Positions 26,021 through 35,453 of a DNA stretch of 64,000 bases are shown here, in pieces. The DNA comes from Chryseobacterium fluminis (GTDB lineage: Bacteria > Bacteroidota > Bacteroidia > Flavobacteriales > Weeksellaceae), in assembly GCF_026314945.1 (NCBI RefSeq), contig NZ_CP111121.1, positions 3,100,001-3,164,000 on the forward strand, written 5' to 3'. Position 1 is the stretch's first letter. Every line of letters begins with the position of its first letter. A program made the translations under genes and the position numbers. Under the pieces are notes generated by a model. It saw only the letters and a program-made list of their open reading frames with translations, was not told the origin of the DNA and made no database searches.

Positions 26021-26048
26021 AAAACCCGAAACAAATACTTCGGGTTTT
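26021..26048. terminator. Hairpin terminator
   Basis: Ten-base stem AAAACCCGAA (26021-26030) with TTCGGGTTTT (26039-26048), loop of eight. It lies between two converging genes and could serve both. Confidence 0.8.
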
Positions 26049-26066
26049 ATACCATAACAGGGAAAT

Positions 26067-26264
26067 TTATTTTTCTTTCGTAGGTTGATAACCATATTTT
26101 TTACACCCGTAATAAGTAATGGCCAATAGAATGGTACTTAATACTCAATGTGATTTTTCGGGATTTACGATAGCCTGATATAAATTATATCCAAAAACAA
26201 ACGACACCACAAAGATTAAAATCTGATTGATCTGAGCATACTGATCCGTTAAAGTAGTTTTCAT
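26067..26264 (-). pseudogene. Small membrane protein gene interrupted by an in-frame TGA
   Basis: Reading from ATG 26264 gives MKTTLTDQYAQINQILIFV and a membrane helix, then NPEKSH and TGA at codon 40 (26147-26145). The same frame continues without a shift as VLSTILLAITYYGCKKYGYQ and ends PTKEK at TAA 26067, a second membrane helix with a basic tail. The 65 codons thus look like a two-helix membrane protein broken by one nonsense change. A real 39-residue product or a sequencing error are alternatives. Confidence 0.55.
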
Positions 26265-26352
26265 AATTAATAGATTAAATTGTTATTGATGAGTAAGTAA
26301 ACCAATTCGGAATATGTTACACTAAATTTTATTTCTGAATATTAAAATGATA

Positions 26353-26379
26353 AAGCCTGAAAATTAAATTTCCAGGCTT
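26353..26379 (-). terminator. Hairpin terminator
   Basis: Stem AAGCCTG (26353-26359) with CAGGCTT (26373-26379) just after the minus-strand gene ending at 26391. Confidence 0.5.
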
Positions 26380-26390
26380 ACCTTATCTCA

Positions 26391-26693
26391 CTAATCTCTA
26401 AATCCCCGATTAATGGCAACTCTTTTGTCTTTTTTAAAACCGTATTTCTGATACTGCGCATACTGTGATCTGTTCAGAATTTTTCTAAGTCGGATATCAT
26501 ATTCTCTTGGGCTGAGCCTCTGTTTGGAAAGCGCACTGATTTGTTTTTCCTGAGAACGCGTTAACCTTAGCCCATCAAAATCTCTCGGACCCTGGTGATA
26601 TTCCACTTTATCATATCTTCTGTCGTCATTTCTGTGCTGTGCATTGGCTGCGAATGCGATAAATATACTGGCTGCAAACACTAACTTTTTCAT
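26391..26693 (-). CDS. Small exported basic protein
   Basis: A 100-residue protein with a signal peptide (MKKLVFAASIFIAFAANAQ) and a very basic, charged mature part. LRLTRSQEKQISALSKQR followed by LRKILNRSQYAQYQKY recalls the LTxxQ repeats of Spy/CpxP-type periplasmic proteins, in which two such helices form a cradle. That similarity is weak; otherwise unrecognised. It is single, with its own hairpin terminator. Confidence 0.65.
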   Translation of the reverse strand: MKKLVFAASIFIAFAANAQHRNDDRRYDKVEYHQGPRDFDGLRLTRSQEKQISALSKQRLSPREYDIRLRKILNRSQYAQYQKYGFKKDKRVAINRGFRD

Positions 26694-26944
26694 AATAATT
26701 AAATTTTAAATTGATATTCTGTTTTGTTATTCTTATATAAGATTAAACAATAGATATGCCTGAATCCGGCATAGATAGCGGCTTATGGAAGTATAAGCCA
26801 TTCTTATAGATGAACGTTAAAATTTAATCGACGATTAAGATATATGATGCTTTTAAATTGGTGTGACCTTACAGAAAAAATTATTTATTTTTGATTTAAA
26901 GCTGCTTAATTACGGTGAATTGTTGTTTGTATTATTTTTTTTAG

Positions 26945-27047
26945 AAGCAGTTTCCCGCTTTCGCTACTCGCTTTTCTAGTTTCGGCGGCGGCAAAGCCGC
27001 CGCCGAAACTAGAAAAGAGCTCAAACATGCCGCTCGATCGGGGCTAG
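26945..27047. repeat. GC-rich palindromic intergenic element
   Basis: A perfect 22-base inverted repeat (26971-26992 and 26996-27017) closed by the loop AAA, flanked by TTTCCCGCTTTCGCTACTCG on the left and GCCGCTCGATCGGGGCTAGG on the right. From memory, flavobacterial genomes carry many intergenic copies with the same outer ends (CTAGCCCCGAT and AGCGGGAAA read on the minus strand) and variable inner hairpins. Only one copy is in this window, so repetition cannot be shown here. Confidence 0.55.
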
Positions 27048-27062
27048 GAATTAGTAACTGGT

Positions 27063-27099
27063 AAAAAAAACATCATAGGTTTCAAAACCTATGATGTTT
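27063..27099 (-). terminator. Intrinsic terminator after mnmA
   Basis: Fifteen-base stem AAACATCATAGGTTT (27068-27082) with its complement at 27085-27099; read on the minus strand it ends in a run of eight T. Confidence 0.85.
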
Positions 27100-27139
27100 G
27101 ATATCTTATAAGGGCCATCATCAAAAAGCATTACAATAA

Positions 27140-28327
27140 CTAAGCAATTACCCCGCTTCCGATAAGTTCATCACCGATATACCACGATGCAAACTGTCCC
27201 TCAGCAATGGCTGACTGCGGTTCTTCAAACTCCATATAAAAAGCATCCTCAAACTGGAAGATTTTTGCAGGCTGCAAAGCCTGTCTGTAACGGAATCTGG
27301 CCATAACTTCCATAGATTCCCCGATGTTCAGTCTAAGATCTTCTCTTACCCAATGCAATTCGGAATTATCTACTTTTAAAGCTTTCTTATGCAATCCGGG
27401 GAAGCTATGTCCTTCTCCCACGAAAATAATATTATTTTCCATATCTCTGGAAACGATAAAACAGCTTTCTTTGTGGCCGCCAATCCCAAGGCCTTTACTT
27501 TGACCGATCGTGAAAAACTGAGCCCCCTGATGCTTTCCGATCACTTTTCCATTAGCTTTTTTATAATGTATTTTTTGACTTAAATGTTCCAACTCTTTCT
27601 GTTTTGATGAAAACTGAGGAGTTTCCTGAGCGAAAAGAGGAGAATCTTTGAAGATTTCTACAATTTCGCCTTCTTTTGGAACGAGTTGCTGTTGTAAAAA
27701 CTGGGGTAAACTCACTTTCCCAATAAAGCACAATCCCTGCGAATCTTTTTTATCAGCTGTTACCAGCCCGATTTCTTTCGCAATTTCTCTGACCTGGGGT
27801 TTGGTAAGTTCTCCAATCGGGAACAAAGCTTTTGACAGCTGATCCTGGCTCAACTGGCACAAAAAATAAGACTGATCTTTATTGTTATCCTTGCCTGCCA
27901 GTAAATGAAAAATTTCTTTTCCGCTTTCATCAAAGGTTGAATCCACTCTTGCATAATGTCCGGTTGCCACTTTATCTGCTCCTAAAGACATCGCCGTCTT
28001 CATAAAAACATCGAACTTTACCTCTCTGTTACACAGAACATCAGGATTCGGCGTTCTTCCTCTCTGGTATTCGTCGAACATATAATCCACGATTCTTTCC
28101 TTATAAAGATCACTCATATCAATCACCTGGAAAGGAATCCCAAGCTTTTGAGCAACCATTAAGGCATCATTACTGTCCTCGATCCAGGGACATTCATCTT
28201 CCAGCGTTACTGAAGCATCGTTCCAGTTTCTCATAAACAATGCCACCACTTCATGACCTTGCTGTTGCAGCAAATAAGCGGTCACACTCGAATCTACACC
28301 TCCTGAGAGGCCTACTACTACTTTCAT
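27140..28327 (-). CDS. mnmA: tRNA-specific 2-thiouridylase
   Basis: Puts sulfur on C2 of the wobble uridine of tRNA-Lys, -Glu and -Gln. The 395-residue protein has the PP-loop GLSGGVDSS at residues 6-14, [12 protein letters not shown] with Cys99, and SQGLCFIGK with Cys200, the two catalytic cysteines. The C-terminal beta-barrel ends with [12 protein letters not shown]. It is about 25 residues longer than E. coli MnmA, from small insertions such as the segment around 225-255. It stands alone with a strong terminator. Confidence 0.95.
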   Translation of the reverse strand: MKVVVGLSGGVDSSVTAYLLQQQGHEVVALFMRNWNDASVTLEDECPWIEDSNDALMVAQKLGIPFQVIDMSDLYKERIVDYMFDEYQRGRTPNPDVLCNREVKFDVFMKTAMSLGADKVATGHYARVDSTFDESGKEIFHLLAGKDNNKDQSYFLCQLSQDQLSKALFPIGELTKPQVREIAKEIGLVTADKKDSQGLCFIGKVSLPQFLQQQLVPKEGEIVEIFKDSPLFAQETPQFSSKQKELEHLSQKIHYKKANGKVIGKHQGAQFFTIGQSKGLGIGGHKESCFIVSRDMENNIIFVGEGHSFPGLHKKALKVDNSELHWVREDLRLNIGESMEVMARFRYRQALQPAKIFQFEDAFYMEFEEPQSAIAEGQFASWYIGDELIGSGVIA

Positions 28328-28376
28328 TTATTTCAATTTTACGAAACTCTTAACGGGAGTTCTTAGTTTGATGCGG

Positions 28377-28384
28377 CAAAAATA
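28377..28384 (-). promoter_or_regulatory. Putative -7 box for mnmA
   Basis: TATTTTTG on the minus strand, 50 bases before the mnmA start; no clear -33 partner. Confidence 0.35.
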
Positions 28385-28442
28385 CAATTAAAAAGATTCG
28401 GAAAAAAACCATAATTTTAAACATTGACAAAAACAATAGAAC

Positions 28443-28970
28443 ATGAAAAAATTTATTATACCTGTACTTCTCCTGATTTCAGAATCCTTATTTTCCCAAG
28501 TTTCCGTTGGGGCTTCCCCGGAAAGTAACAATCGCTGGACCTTTGGTGGAGGAATCGGGATTGGCTTTGGAAGCCAGAGCTCCTTTTATCTCCAGGCTTC
28601 ACCAAGAGTTGGCTACCGTCTTACAGAGGATCTGGAAGGTGGGGTAGTAGGCAGCATTTCCTGGCAAACCTCAGATTACAACCGGTCGACAATGTTTGGA
28701 GTAGGTCCGTTTTTAAATTATTATATCGCAAGAACATTTTACCTGGGCGCAAATTATCAGCATTATTTTATCAATTACGAAAATAAGTATTACGACTACA
28801 AGCTGAATAATGAGGAGGATGCCTTGTACCTGGGAGGTGGTTATATGCAGAGAATCGGAAACAATTCTTTTATGCAGTTTGGGGTGATGTACAATGTTCT
28901 CTGGAAGGAAAGGACCAGTATATTTTCCAGTGGGCTGGTGCCTAATATCGGTTTTGTGGTGGGGCTTTAG
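28443..28970 (+). CDS. Small outer-membrane beta-barrel-like protein
   Basis: A 175-residue exported protein. Signal peptide MKKFIIPVLLLISESLFSQ, then alternating strands rich in Gly, Tyr and Phe (WTFGGGIGIGFGSQSSFYLQ, GVGPFLNYYIARTFYLGANY, FMQFGVMYNVLW) typical of OmpA/OmpW-like eight-stranded barrels. No peptidoglycan-binding domain is present. The gene is single and divergent from mnmA, and its exact family was not recognised. Confidence 0.7.
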   Translation: MKKFIIPVLLLISESLFSQVSVGASPESNNRWTFGGGIGIGFGSQSSFYLQASPRVGYRLTEDLEGGVVGSISWQTSDYNRSTMFGVGPFLNYYIARTFYLGANYQHYFINYENKYYDYKLNNEEDALYLGGGYMQRIGNNSFMQFGVMYNVLWKERTSIFSSGLVPNIGFVVGL

Positions 28971-29068
28971 AAATTTACTACAGATTGTTTTCACGATGAT
29001 TATAAATTTAAATTATTAAATCTAGGTCATAATATAATTAGCTAAAAATTTGTACTTTTAGCCCAACA

Positions 29069-30247
29069 ATGGCAGACAAAGCATACATAACACCAAATGT
29101 TCTAAAATGGGCAAGGGAATCGGCAAGAATGTCCGAGGAAATTGCTGCTGCCAAAGTTACTGTGTCTATTGAAAAGATAAGGGAATGGGAAGAAGGAATT
29201 AGCCAACCTACTATTAGACAAGCGCAGACATTAGCTAAATCATATAAAAGACCTTTTGCACTTTTCTTTTTACCAGACATTCCTCGAGACTTTCAACCTT
29301 TGCAAGACTTTAGAAAATCGGGTTCGAAATCGCTGACAACATCTTCAATTTTTATAATTAGAGAAATACAACAAAAACAAGCGTGGATAAGGGATGTTTA
29401 TTCAGATAGTCAAGAACAAAAACTTCCATTTGTTGGACTATTCAATATTAATTCAAATCCTGAGAAAGTAGCAAAAGACATACTTGAAACTTTAAATATT
29501 AATCCATTATTTTACAAATCTGATAATCCAATAAAAGAGTGGATTGACGCAGCGGAAATCAATGGAATATTTATCTCACGGACAAGTTTCATTCATTCTA
29601 GATTAAAATTGGACTCTGACGAATTGCAAGGTTTTGCAATTGCAGACTCATATGCTCCATTCATATTTGTAAATTCAGAAGATTGGAATGCTCCACAACT
29701 TTTTACACTAGTTCATGAACTAGCACATATTTGGATTGCGGAAACTGGTATTTCAAATGAAGTTGAACCTAATCTGAAACAAAAAGATAAATTTCATCCT
29801 GTCGAATTATTTTGCAACGAAGTTGCAGCAAATGCTTTGATGCCTAAAGAAATAATATTAAATTTTGATGCTTCATTATTTCAATCTTCAAAAGGTATTT
29901 TTAAAATTGCTAAACAATTAGGAGTTAGTTCGTTTGCATTGTTGGTAAGAGCATTAAACCTTAATATTATTTCAGTTAATACTTATCAAGATCTCAAAAA
30001 ACAAGCGGATAAAAATTTTGCAGAATACCTAATAAGAGAAGCAGAAAAGAAAGCAAAACAAAAAGATAAGGAAAATCCAGGTGGACCAAATTATTTTTTA
30101 CTACAATTAAATAGAAATAGTAGACTATTTACACAAACTGTTTTAGATGCATTTCGGGGTGGATATATTGAACCAACTTTGGCTAGTAATCTTTTAAATG
30201 TCCAAGTAAATAAATTTCAAAAATTAGAATCTCAATTAGTTAGATGA
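29069..30247 (+). CDS. XRE-HTH / ImmA-IrrE metallopeptidase
   Basis: A 392-residue protein with an XRE-type helix-turn-helix (about 10-65; SEEIAAAKVTVSIEKIREWE) and a zinc metallopeptidase domain with HELAH at 216-220 and the third ligand region CNEVAANALMPK at 249-260. ImmA/IrrE proteins cleave repressors; with DUF4411 they form a recognised toxin-antitoxin-like pair. The region is visibly richer in A and T than its neighbours and uses AT-ending codons, suggesting transfer. Its stop overlaps the next start (ATGA). Confidence 0.88.
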   Translation: MADKAYITPNVLKWARESARMSEEIAAAKVTVSIEKIREWEEGISQPTIRQAQTLAKSYKRPFALFFLPDIPRDFQPLQDFRKSGSKSLTTSSIFIIREIQQKQAWIRDVYSDSQEQKLPFVGLFNINSNPEKVAKDILETLNINPLFYKSDNPIKEWIDAAEINGIFISRTSFIHSRLKLDSDELQGFAIADSYAPFIFVNSEDWNAPQLFTLVHELAHIWIAETGISNEVEPNLKQKDKFHPVELFCNEVAANALMPKEIILNFDASLFQSSKGIFKIAKQLGVSSFALLVRALNLNIISVNTYQDLKKQADKNFAEYLIREAEKKAKQKDKENPGGPNYFLLQLNRNSRLFTQTVLDAFRGGYIEPTLASNLLNVQVNKFQKLESQLVR

Positions 30248-30753
30248 ATACAAAGGCAAATACATATTGTTTAGATGCCAATGTGCTAATTCAAGCATGG
30301 CAAAAATATTACAATCCAACATTTTGTCCAGACTATTGGGATATATTGATTGAACTTGGCAAACAAGAAAAGATATTTATTCCTGAATATGTTTATGAAG
30401 AAATAGTAAGAACAGAAGATGATCTTTCTAAATGGTTGAAAAGCAGCAAAATTCCAATTAAAAAGGTAAGTGAACAAGTTGCAAATTGTTTAAAAAATAT
30501 TTACTCATCAAATCCTAATCATATAAACTTAGTAGATAATACAAGAGCGCGTTCATTAGCAGATCCTTGGGTAATTGCACACTCAATACATGAAAATGCT
30601 ACTGTTGTAACAAAAGAAGAAAAGGTAACTGCATTAAATTCCAGCAAAATAAAGATTCCAAATGTTTGCGACAATATGGGTGTACGTTGGATAAATGATT
30701 TTCAATTCATTCATGAATTAGACCTAAAGTTTAAATGTTTCTTGTCGAAATAA
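30244..30753 (+). CDS. DUF4411 PIN-like protein
   Basis: A 169-residue protein with the PIN-fold acidic residues: Asp11 in YCLDANVLIQAW, acidic residues around EEIVRTEDD (52-60), and Asp107 in RSLADPWVIAHS. PIN proteins are Mg-dependent RNases and often toxins. DUF4411 proteins are commonly coded with an XRE-ImmA protein as here, with a four-base overlap. The presumed toxin comes second, and the HTH-metallopeptidase would regulate or neutralise it. RNase activity is inferred. Confidence 0.82.
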   Translation: MNTKANTYCLDANVLIQAWQKYYNPTFCPDYWDILIELGKQEKIFIPEYVYEEIVRTEDDLSKWLKSSKIPIKKVSEQVANCLKNIYSSNPNHINLVDNTRARSLADPWVIAHSIHENATVVTKEEKVTALNSSKIKIPNVCDNMGVRWINDFQFIHELDLKFKCFLSK

Positions 30754-30865
30754 AAAGTTTCAAGGCTTAATAAATCGACTTTTTATCAATCTCAAAGATT
30801 TTATTCCCTCCTAATTTACACTTATTCATCTGAGCAATTTGTGGGGAAGATTTATTTAAAAACAA

Positions 30866-30891
30866 AAAGCATCGGAAAATTTCGATGCTTT
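30866..30891 (-). terminator. Intrinsic terminator after clpC
   Basis: Stem AAAGCATCG (30866-30874) with CGATGCTTT (30883-30891); on the minus strand it is followed by T5-G-T5. Confidence 0.8.
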
Positions 30892-30914
30892 CTATTTCTA
30901 TTAAATTATTTATT

Positions 30915-33449
30915 CTATGATTGAGAAGACTTTTCCGCCGATTTTTTCGGTTTTGAAGTTTTCCCTGCCAAGGCATCTTTCGCCTCATTGAGATCAAGAA
31001 CTACAGTTTCTCCTTCATTTAACTGTTTATTTACAAGCATTTCCGCTAGTAAATCTTCAATGTATTTCTGGATGGCCCTTTTTAACGGTCTCGCACCAAA
31101 ATCTTTATCCCAGCCTTTTTCAGAAATAAAGTTTTTCGCTTCGTCGGTTAACTCTACTTTATAGCCTAATTTTTCAAGTCTGCTGTAAAGTTTGTTAAGC
31201 TCAAGATCAATGATTTTCTTAATATCAGTCTGTTCAAGAGAATTAAAGATTACAATATCATCAATTCTGTTTAAGAATTCCGGAGCAAATGCTTTTTTAA
31301 GCGCATTTTCAATGGTGCTTCTTGCTCTGGAATCAGTATTGGTCTTTTTAGCTGATGTTCCGAATCCTACACCATCACCAAAATCTTTAAGATCTCTTGT
31401 TCCGATGTTTGATGTCAGAATGATAATGGTATTTCTGAAATCAATTTTTCTGCCTAAGCTATCGGTAACATGACCTTCATCCAGGATCTGCAATAAAATG
31501 TTAAATACATCAGGGTGAGCTTTTTCAATCTCATCCAGAAGAACCACAGCATAAGGCTTTCTTCTTACAGCTTCTGTTAACTGACCGCCTTCTTCATAAC
31601 CAACGTATCCCGGAGGCGCTCCAACCAATCTTGAAACTGCGAATTTTTCCATGTATTCACTCATATCGATTCTGATCAGAGACTCGTCAGATTCGAACAA
31701 CTCTCTTGCCATAACTTTAGCCAGCTCAGTTTTACCGACTCCGGTAGTTCCTAAGAAGATAAAGGTTCCGATAGGACGGTTCGGATCTTTCAGCCCTGCT
31801 CTGTTTCTCTGAATTGCTTTGACAACCTTTTTCACAGCGTCTTCCTGACCGATTACTTTTCCGTTTAGTTTTTCGTCCATCTGAGCTAATTTATCAAGCT
31901 CATTTTTACCTACTTTTGTTACCGGAACACCACTCATCATAGAAACCACTTCCGCTACATTTTCATCGGTTACGGTTTCTTTTTTCTCCTTCACATCCTT
32001 ATCCCATTTATCCTGGGCAGCATTCAGTTCCATCTGAAGTCTTTCTTCTTCATCCTTCAGCTTTCTGGCTTCAAGATAATCCTGAGCTTTTACCGCTTTC
32101 TGCTTCATTTCTTTGATATCCTCGATTTTCTTCTCAAAATCGATGATTTCAGTAGGAACCTTCATATTTTTAATATAGACACGGGATCCCGCTTCGTCCA
32201 TGGCATCAATCGCCTTGTCCGGTAGGAAACGGTCTGTAATATATCGTGAGGTCAGGTTTACACACGCTAAAATAGCTTCAGGCGTGTAAACTACATTATG
32301 ATGCTCCTCATATTTGTCTTTAATCTGATTCAGAATCTGCACGGTTTCTTCAATAGAAGTCGGTTCCACCATTACTTTTTGGAATCTTCTTTCCAACGCA
32401 CCGTCCTTTTCAATATACTGACGGTATTCATCAAGAGTAGTGGCACCAATACATTGGATCTCACCTCTGGCCAATGCAGGTTTAAACATATTAGAAGCAT
32501 CTAAGCTTCCGGTGGAACTTCCTGCACCGACGATCGTATGAAGCTCGTCAATAAATAAGATGACATCCCGATTTTTCTCGAGTTCTGTCATGATCGCTTT
32601 CATTCTTTCTTCAAACTGACCACGGTATTTCGTACCTGCCACTAAACTGGCCAGATCCAGGGTAATCACTCGTTTACCAAAAAGAACACGGGATACTTTC
32701 TTCTGCTGAATTCTTAATGCTAATCCTTCAGCAATTGCAGATTTACCGACACCCGGCTCACCGATAAGCAAAGGATTGTTTTTCTTTCTTCTTGATAAAA
32801 TCTGGGAAACTCTTTCAATTTCTTTTTCACGTCCGATGACAGGATCCAGCTTACCGTCCCGAGCCAGAGAAGTTAAGTCTCTACCGAAGTTATCAAGGGT
32901 AGGAGTTTTACTTTTGGCAGAGCCTAAATTTCCCGTAGGCTTTCTCATCTGCTCAAAATCCTCTCTTTCATCATCGTCATCATAAGCACTCATTTGTGGT
33001 GCCTGACCGGAGTTTTTAAGCATGGTGTGATACTCTTTTGAAACGCCTTCATAGTCGATGTCATATGCTCCTAATATACTTGAGGTTGGGTCTTCATATT
33101 TATAAAGAATACCTAAAAGTAAATGAACCGTATTGATTTCATTACTTTTATATTGTCTGCATTCTAACTCTGCACGTTTGATCGCGTGATCTGCCATCTT
33201 GGTGAAAGAAATATTGGTAACTTCCTCAGAAATAGGATTAAGACCTGCTGTATTTAGGGTTTCAATTTTTCTTCTGATTTGTGTTAAATCCGCATTAAGG
33301 TTCTGAAGGATTTCTTTTGCAGAGTTTTCCGTTTTTATAATACCTAAAAGTAGATGTTCTGTATTAAGAAATTCACTTTTCAGCCGTTTAGCTTCGCTTT
33401 TGCTTTGTTTGAACACCTGGCTCAAACCTTGTGAAAACTTATAATCCAT
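30915..33449 (-). CDS. clpC: ATP-dependent Clp protease ATP-binding subunit ClpC
   Basis: AAA+ unfoldase that feeds ClpP. Domains in order: Clp_N repeats (about 1-145), first AAA+ module with GEPGVGKSA, a UVR-type coiled middle ([20 protein letters not shown]), second AAA+ module with GTTGVGKTE, and a ClpB-D2-small C-terminal domain. The short middle domain marks ClpC rather than ClpB. The gene could also start at the ATG 33461; 33449 (MDYKFSQGL) matches the usual N-terminus better. A lysine/serine-rich tail ends the protein. No mcsA/mcsB or ctsR is nearby. Confidence 0.95.
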   Translation of the reverse strand: MDYKFSQGLSQVFKQSKSEAKRLKSEFLNTEHLLLGIIKTENSAKEILQNLNADLTQIRRKIETLNTAGLNPISEEVTNISFTKMADHAIKRAELECRQYKSNEINTVHLLLGILYKYEDPTSSILGAYDIDYEGVSKEYHTMLKNSGQAPQMSAYDDDDEREDFEQMRKPTGNLGSAKSKTPTLDNFGRDLTSLARDGKLDPVIGREKEIERVSQILSRRKKNNPLLIGEPGVGKSAIAEGLALRIQQKKVSRVLFGKRVITLDLASLVAGTKYRGQFEERMKAIMTELEKNRDVILFIDELHTIVGAGSSTGSLDASNMFKPALARGEIQCIGATTLDEYRQYIEKDGALERRFQKVMVEPTSIEETVQILNQIKDKYEEHHNVVYTPEAILACVNLTSRYITDRFLPDKAIDAMDEAGSRVYIKNMKVPTEIIDFEKKIEDIKEMKQKAVKAQDYLEARKLKDEEERLQMELNAAQDKWDKDVKEKKETVTDENVAEVVSMMSGVPVTKVGKNELDKLAQMDEKLNGKVIGQEDAVKKVVKAIQRNRAGLKDPNRPIGTFIFLGTTGVGKTELAKVMARELFESDESLIRIDMSEYMEKFAVSRLVGAPPGYVGYEEGGQLTEAVRRKPYAVVLLDEIEKAHPDVFNILLQILDEGHVTDSLGRKIDFRNTIIILTSNIGTRDLKDFGDGVGFGTSAKKTNTDSRARSTIENALKKAFAPEFLNRIDDIVIFNSLEQTDIKKIIDLELNKLYSRLEKLGYKVELTDEAKNFISEKGWDKDFGARPLKRAIQKYIEDLLAEMLVNKQLNEGETVVLDLNEAKDALAGKTSKPKKSAEKSSQS

Positions 33450-33601
33450 AATATATCTCATTAGAATAAAGGCAACATTACCATTTATTCATTATCTAAA
33501 TTACAAATATTTTACCAAAAACAAATAAATGACGATATGGCAGAAAAAATTTTATTATCTTATTGAAAATGATTAAGTTTGTGATCTTCAAAATTCCTCA
33601 C

Positions 33602-33826
33602 ATGAATCCCGAAATTGCTACCTATATCGGATATTCCGCTTCCCTTTTTATTGTGCTGAGCTTCATACTGAAAGACATAAGGAAAATCAGAATTGTCAAC
33701 ATGATCGGCTGTATCTGTTTTGTCATTTATGGAATCTTCAGCGGAATGCTTTGGCCTGTCATCATACCCAACGGCTTAATCTGTTTTATTCAGATTTACC
33801 ATTTGCTCAACGGAAAAAAGGGCTGA
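33602..33826 (+). CDS. YgjV-like small membrane protein
   Basis: A 74-residue inner-membrane protein with three hydrophobic helices: YIGYSASLFIVLSFIL, IVNMIGCICFVIYGIFSG and LWPVIIPNGLICFIQIY. The layout and the IRNVN/GYGI-type turns match the YgjV family, whose role is unknown. ATG 33602 (MNPEIATYIGY) fits the family start; ATG 33569 would add 11 residues. The stop overlaps the ATG of the following glycosyltransferase by one base (TGATG), so they are coupled. Confidence 0.75.
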   Translation: MNPEIATYIGYSASLFIVLSFILKDIRKIRIVNMIGCICFVIYGIFSGMLWPVIIPNGLICFIQIYHLLNGKKG

Positions 33827-34926
33827 TGCGTAAGAAAATTATTACGTCTGCTTTCAGTAATTTATCCACAGATCAGCGCATTGAAAAGATATGCAGAACT
33901 TTGTACGAAAATGGCTACGAGATAGAATTGCTGGGGAATAACTGGGGTGGTGCAGAGAAAATGTCCAGACCTTACAAGGTTTCAAGAATACCTTTAATCT
34001 CCACGAGTTTAAAAACTGCTTATTTTGAATTCAACTGGAAATTATACCGTGAATTAAAGAGAAAAGCGGATAAGAGTACAGTTCTGCACGCCAATGACTT
34101 GGATGCACTGCTTCCAAATTATTGGCTGGCTAAAAAACTAGGTATTCCCCTGGTTTTCGACAGTCATGAAATCTTCTCGGAAATGCCTGCCATTCAGGGT
34201 AAAATGTCACAGAAACTGTGGAGATATCTTGAAAAGAAAATGGTGCCGGATATACAGTTTATGATAACGGCAAGTTCCGGATATGCAGATTGGTTCAAAA
34301 ATAAGTACAACGTTGATGCTACTGTCGTTCAGAATGCTCCGAGAAAATTATCCGGAAGTATCGAAATACCTGAAAATAAGCCCAGAATCCTACTGTATCA
34401 GGGAGTAATCAACCCGTTCCGTGGGATCGATAAAGCGATTTTGGCAATGCATCACTTGGATAATATTATTTTTAAGATTGCCGGTGACGGCCCTATGAAA
34501 AAAGAATATGAAGACCTGGTTACCAGAGAAAACCTTCAGCATAAAGTTTGTTTTTTGGGGAAATTACTTCCTGAAGATCTAAGAAAAATAACGCCGACGG
34601 CAGATTGCGGCATGAGCATCGAAGAAAATGGTGGGGAAAGCTATTTTTATTCCTTACCTAATAAAGTTTTGGATGGTATCCAGGCACGGATTCCGTTGAT
34701 ACTGTCAAATCTTCCTGAAATGCAGAATATTAAGCGACAATTTGACATTGGTGAAATTATTAAAGACCATCGACCGGAAAGTATTGCAGAAGCAATCCGG
34801 AAAGTTTTGGATAAAGGAAGAAAAAATTATCTGCCTGAACTTGATAAAGCGGCGGATTTTCTCTGTTGGGAGAATGAAGAAATAAAATTATTAAAGATTT
34901 TTGATAAGGCTTCAGCTTCTTTATGA
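33826..34926 (+). CDS. Glycosyltransferase family 4
   Basis: A 366-residue GT-B glycosyltransferase. N-terminal donor-independent half with SAFSNLSTDQRIEKICRTL and HANDLDALLPNYWLAKKL; C-terminal GT4 half with LLYQGVINPFRGIDKAI, KIAGDGPMKKEY and the acidic pair region MSIEENGGESYFYSLPNKVLDGIQA, where a GT4 EX7E motif is expected. Probable role is sugar transfer in surface polysaccharide or lipid-linked glycan synthesis. The start overlaps the YgjV-like gene. A longer open frame upstream (from 33751) is the shadow of that gene. Confidence 0.85.
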   Translation: MRKKIITSAFSNLSTDQRIEKICRTLYENGYEIELLGNNWGGAEKMSRPYKVSRIPLISTSLKTAYFEFNWKLYRELKRKADKSTVLHANDLDALLPNYWLAKKLGIPLVFDSHEIFSEMPAIQGKMSQKLWRYLEKKMVPDIQFMITASSGYADWFKNKYNVDATVVQNAPRKLSGSIEIPENKPRILLYQGVINPFRGIDKAILAMHHLDNIIFKIAGDGPMKKEYEDLVTRENLQHKVCFLGKLLPEDLRKITPTADCGMSIEENGGESYFYSLPNKVLDGIQARIPLILSNLPEMQNIKRQFDIGEIIKDHRPESIAEAIRKVLDKGRKNYLPELDKAADFLCWENEEIKLLKIFDKASASL

Positions 34927-35009
34927 GCTGATAGATCAAAAAACCTCGGCGGTATCAATATCATCTTATTTGCCCTGATGTATTCCTTCAGGTCTAAAGC
35001 ATAAATTAG

Positions 35010-35017
35010 TATCTTTG
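35010..35017 (+). promoter_or_regulatory. Putative -7 box for sufE
   Basis: TATCTTTG, perfect TAnnTTTG, 15 bases before the sufE ATG; a short leader. No clear -33 element. Confidence 0.45.
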
Positions 35018-35031
35018 CAGAAAGTATAAAA

Positions 35032-35451
35032 ATGACCATTAAAGAAAAACAGCAGGAGCTTATTGAGGAATTTGCGTTTCTTGAGGATTGGGAGCAGAAA
35101 TATGAATATATCATCGACCTCGGAAAGGAGCTGAAAGGACTTGCTGAAGATAAAAAAAATGATGAAAATTTAATTAAAGGCTGCCAGAGTAAAGTTTGGA
35201 TCGATGCGGAATTTAAAGATGGGAAACTTTTTTTCGAGGCTGATTCCGACGGAATTTTACCTAAGGGAATTGTGTCTTTGCTGGTAAGCATCTACAGTGG
35301 TCATTCTACACAGGAAATCTTGGATTCTGATTTCGAATTTATTTCTGAAATCGGGTTGCAGGAATTTCTCTCTCCTTCCAGAGCCAACGGATTAATGGCG
35401 ATGACAAAACAAATAAAGTTCTATGCAGTTGCCTACCAACTGAAATCATAA
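35032..35451 (+). CDS. sufE: SufE-like sulfur acceptor protein
   Basis: Accepts persulfide from SufS and passes it to SufBCD in iron-sulfur cluster assembly. The 139-residue protein shows the family segment LIKGCQSKVWIDAEF with the acceptor Cys51, and LVSIYSGHSTQEIL and FLSPSRANGLMAM, both typical. Start ATG 35032. It is 2 bases ahead of the GT9 gene, so they are co-transcribed although functionally unrelated. No suf operon is in the window. Confidence 0.92.
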   Translation: MTIKEKQQELIEEFAFLEDWEQKYEYIIDLGKELKGLAEDKKNDENLIKGCQSKVWIDAEFKDGKLFFEADSDGILPKGIVSLLVSIYSGHSTQEILDSDFEFISEIGLQEFLSPSRANGLMAMTKQIKFYAVAYQLKS

Positions 35452-35453
35452 TT

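Larger units (their letters stand above)
26694..27139. other. Gene-free region with hairpin element
   Basis: About 450 bases without a credible gene. The left part is AT-rich and holds nothing I can name. The right part contains the GC-rich hairpin element (26945-27047) and the mnmA terminator (27063-27099). Confidence 0.5.
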
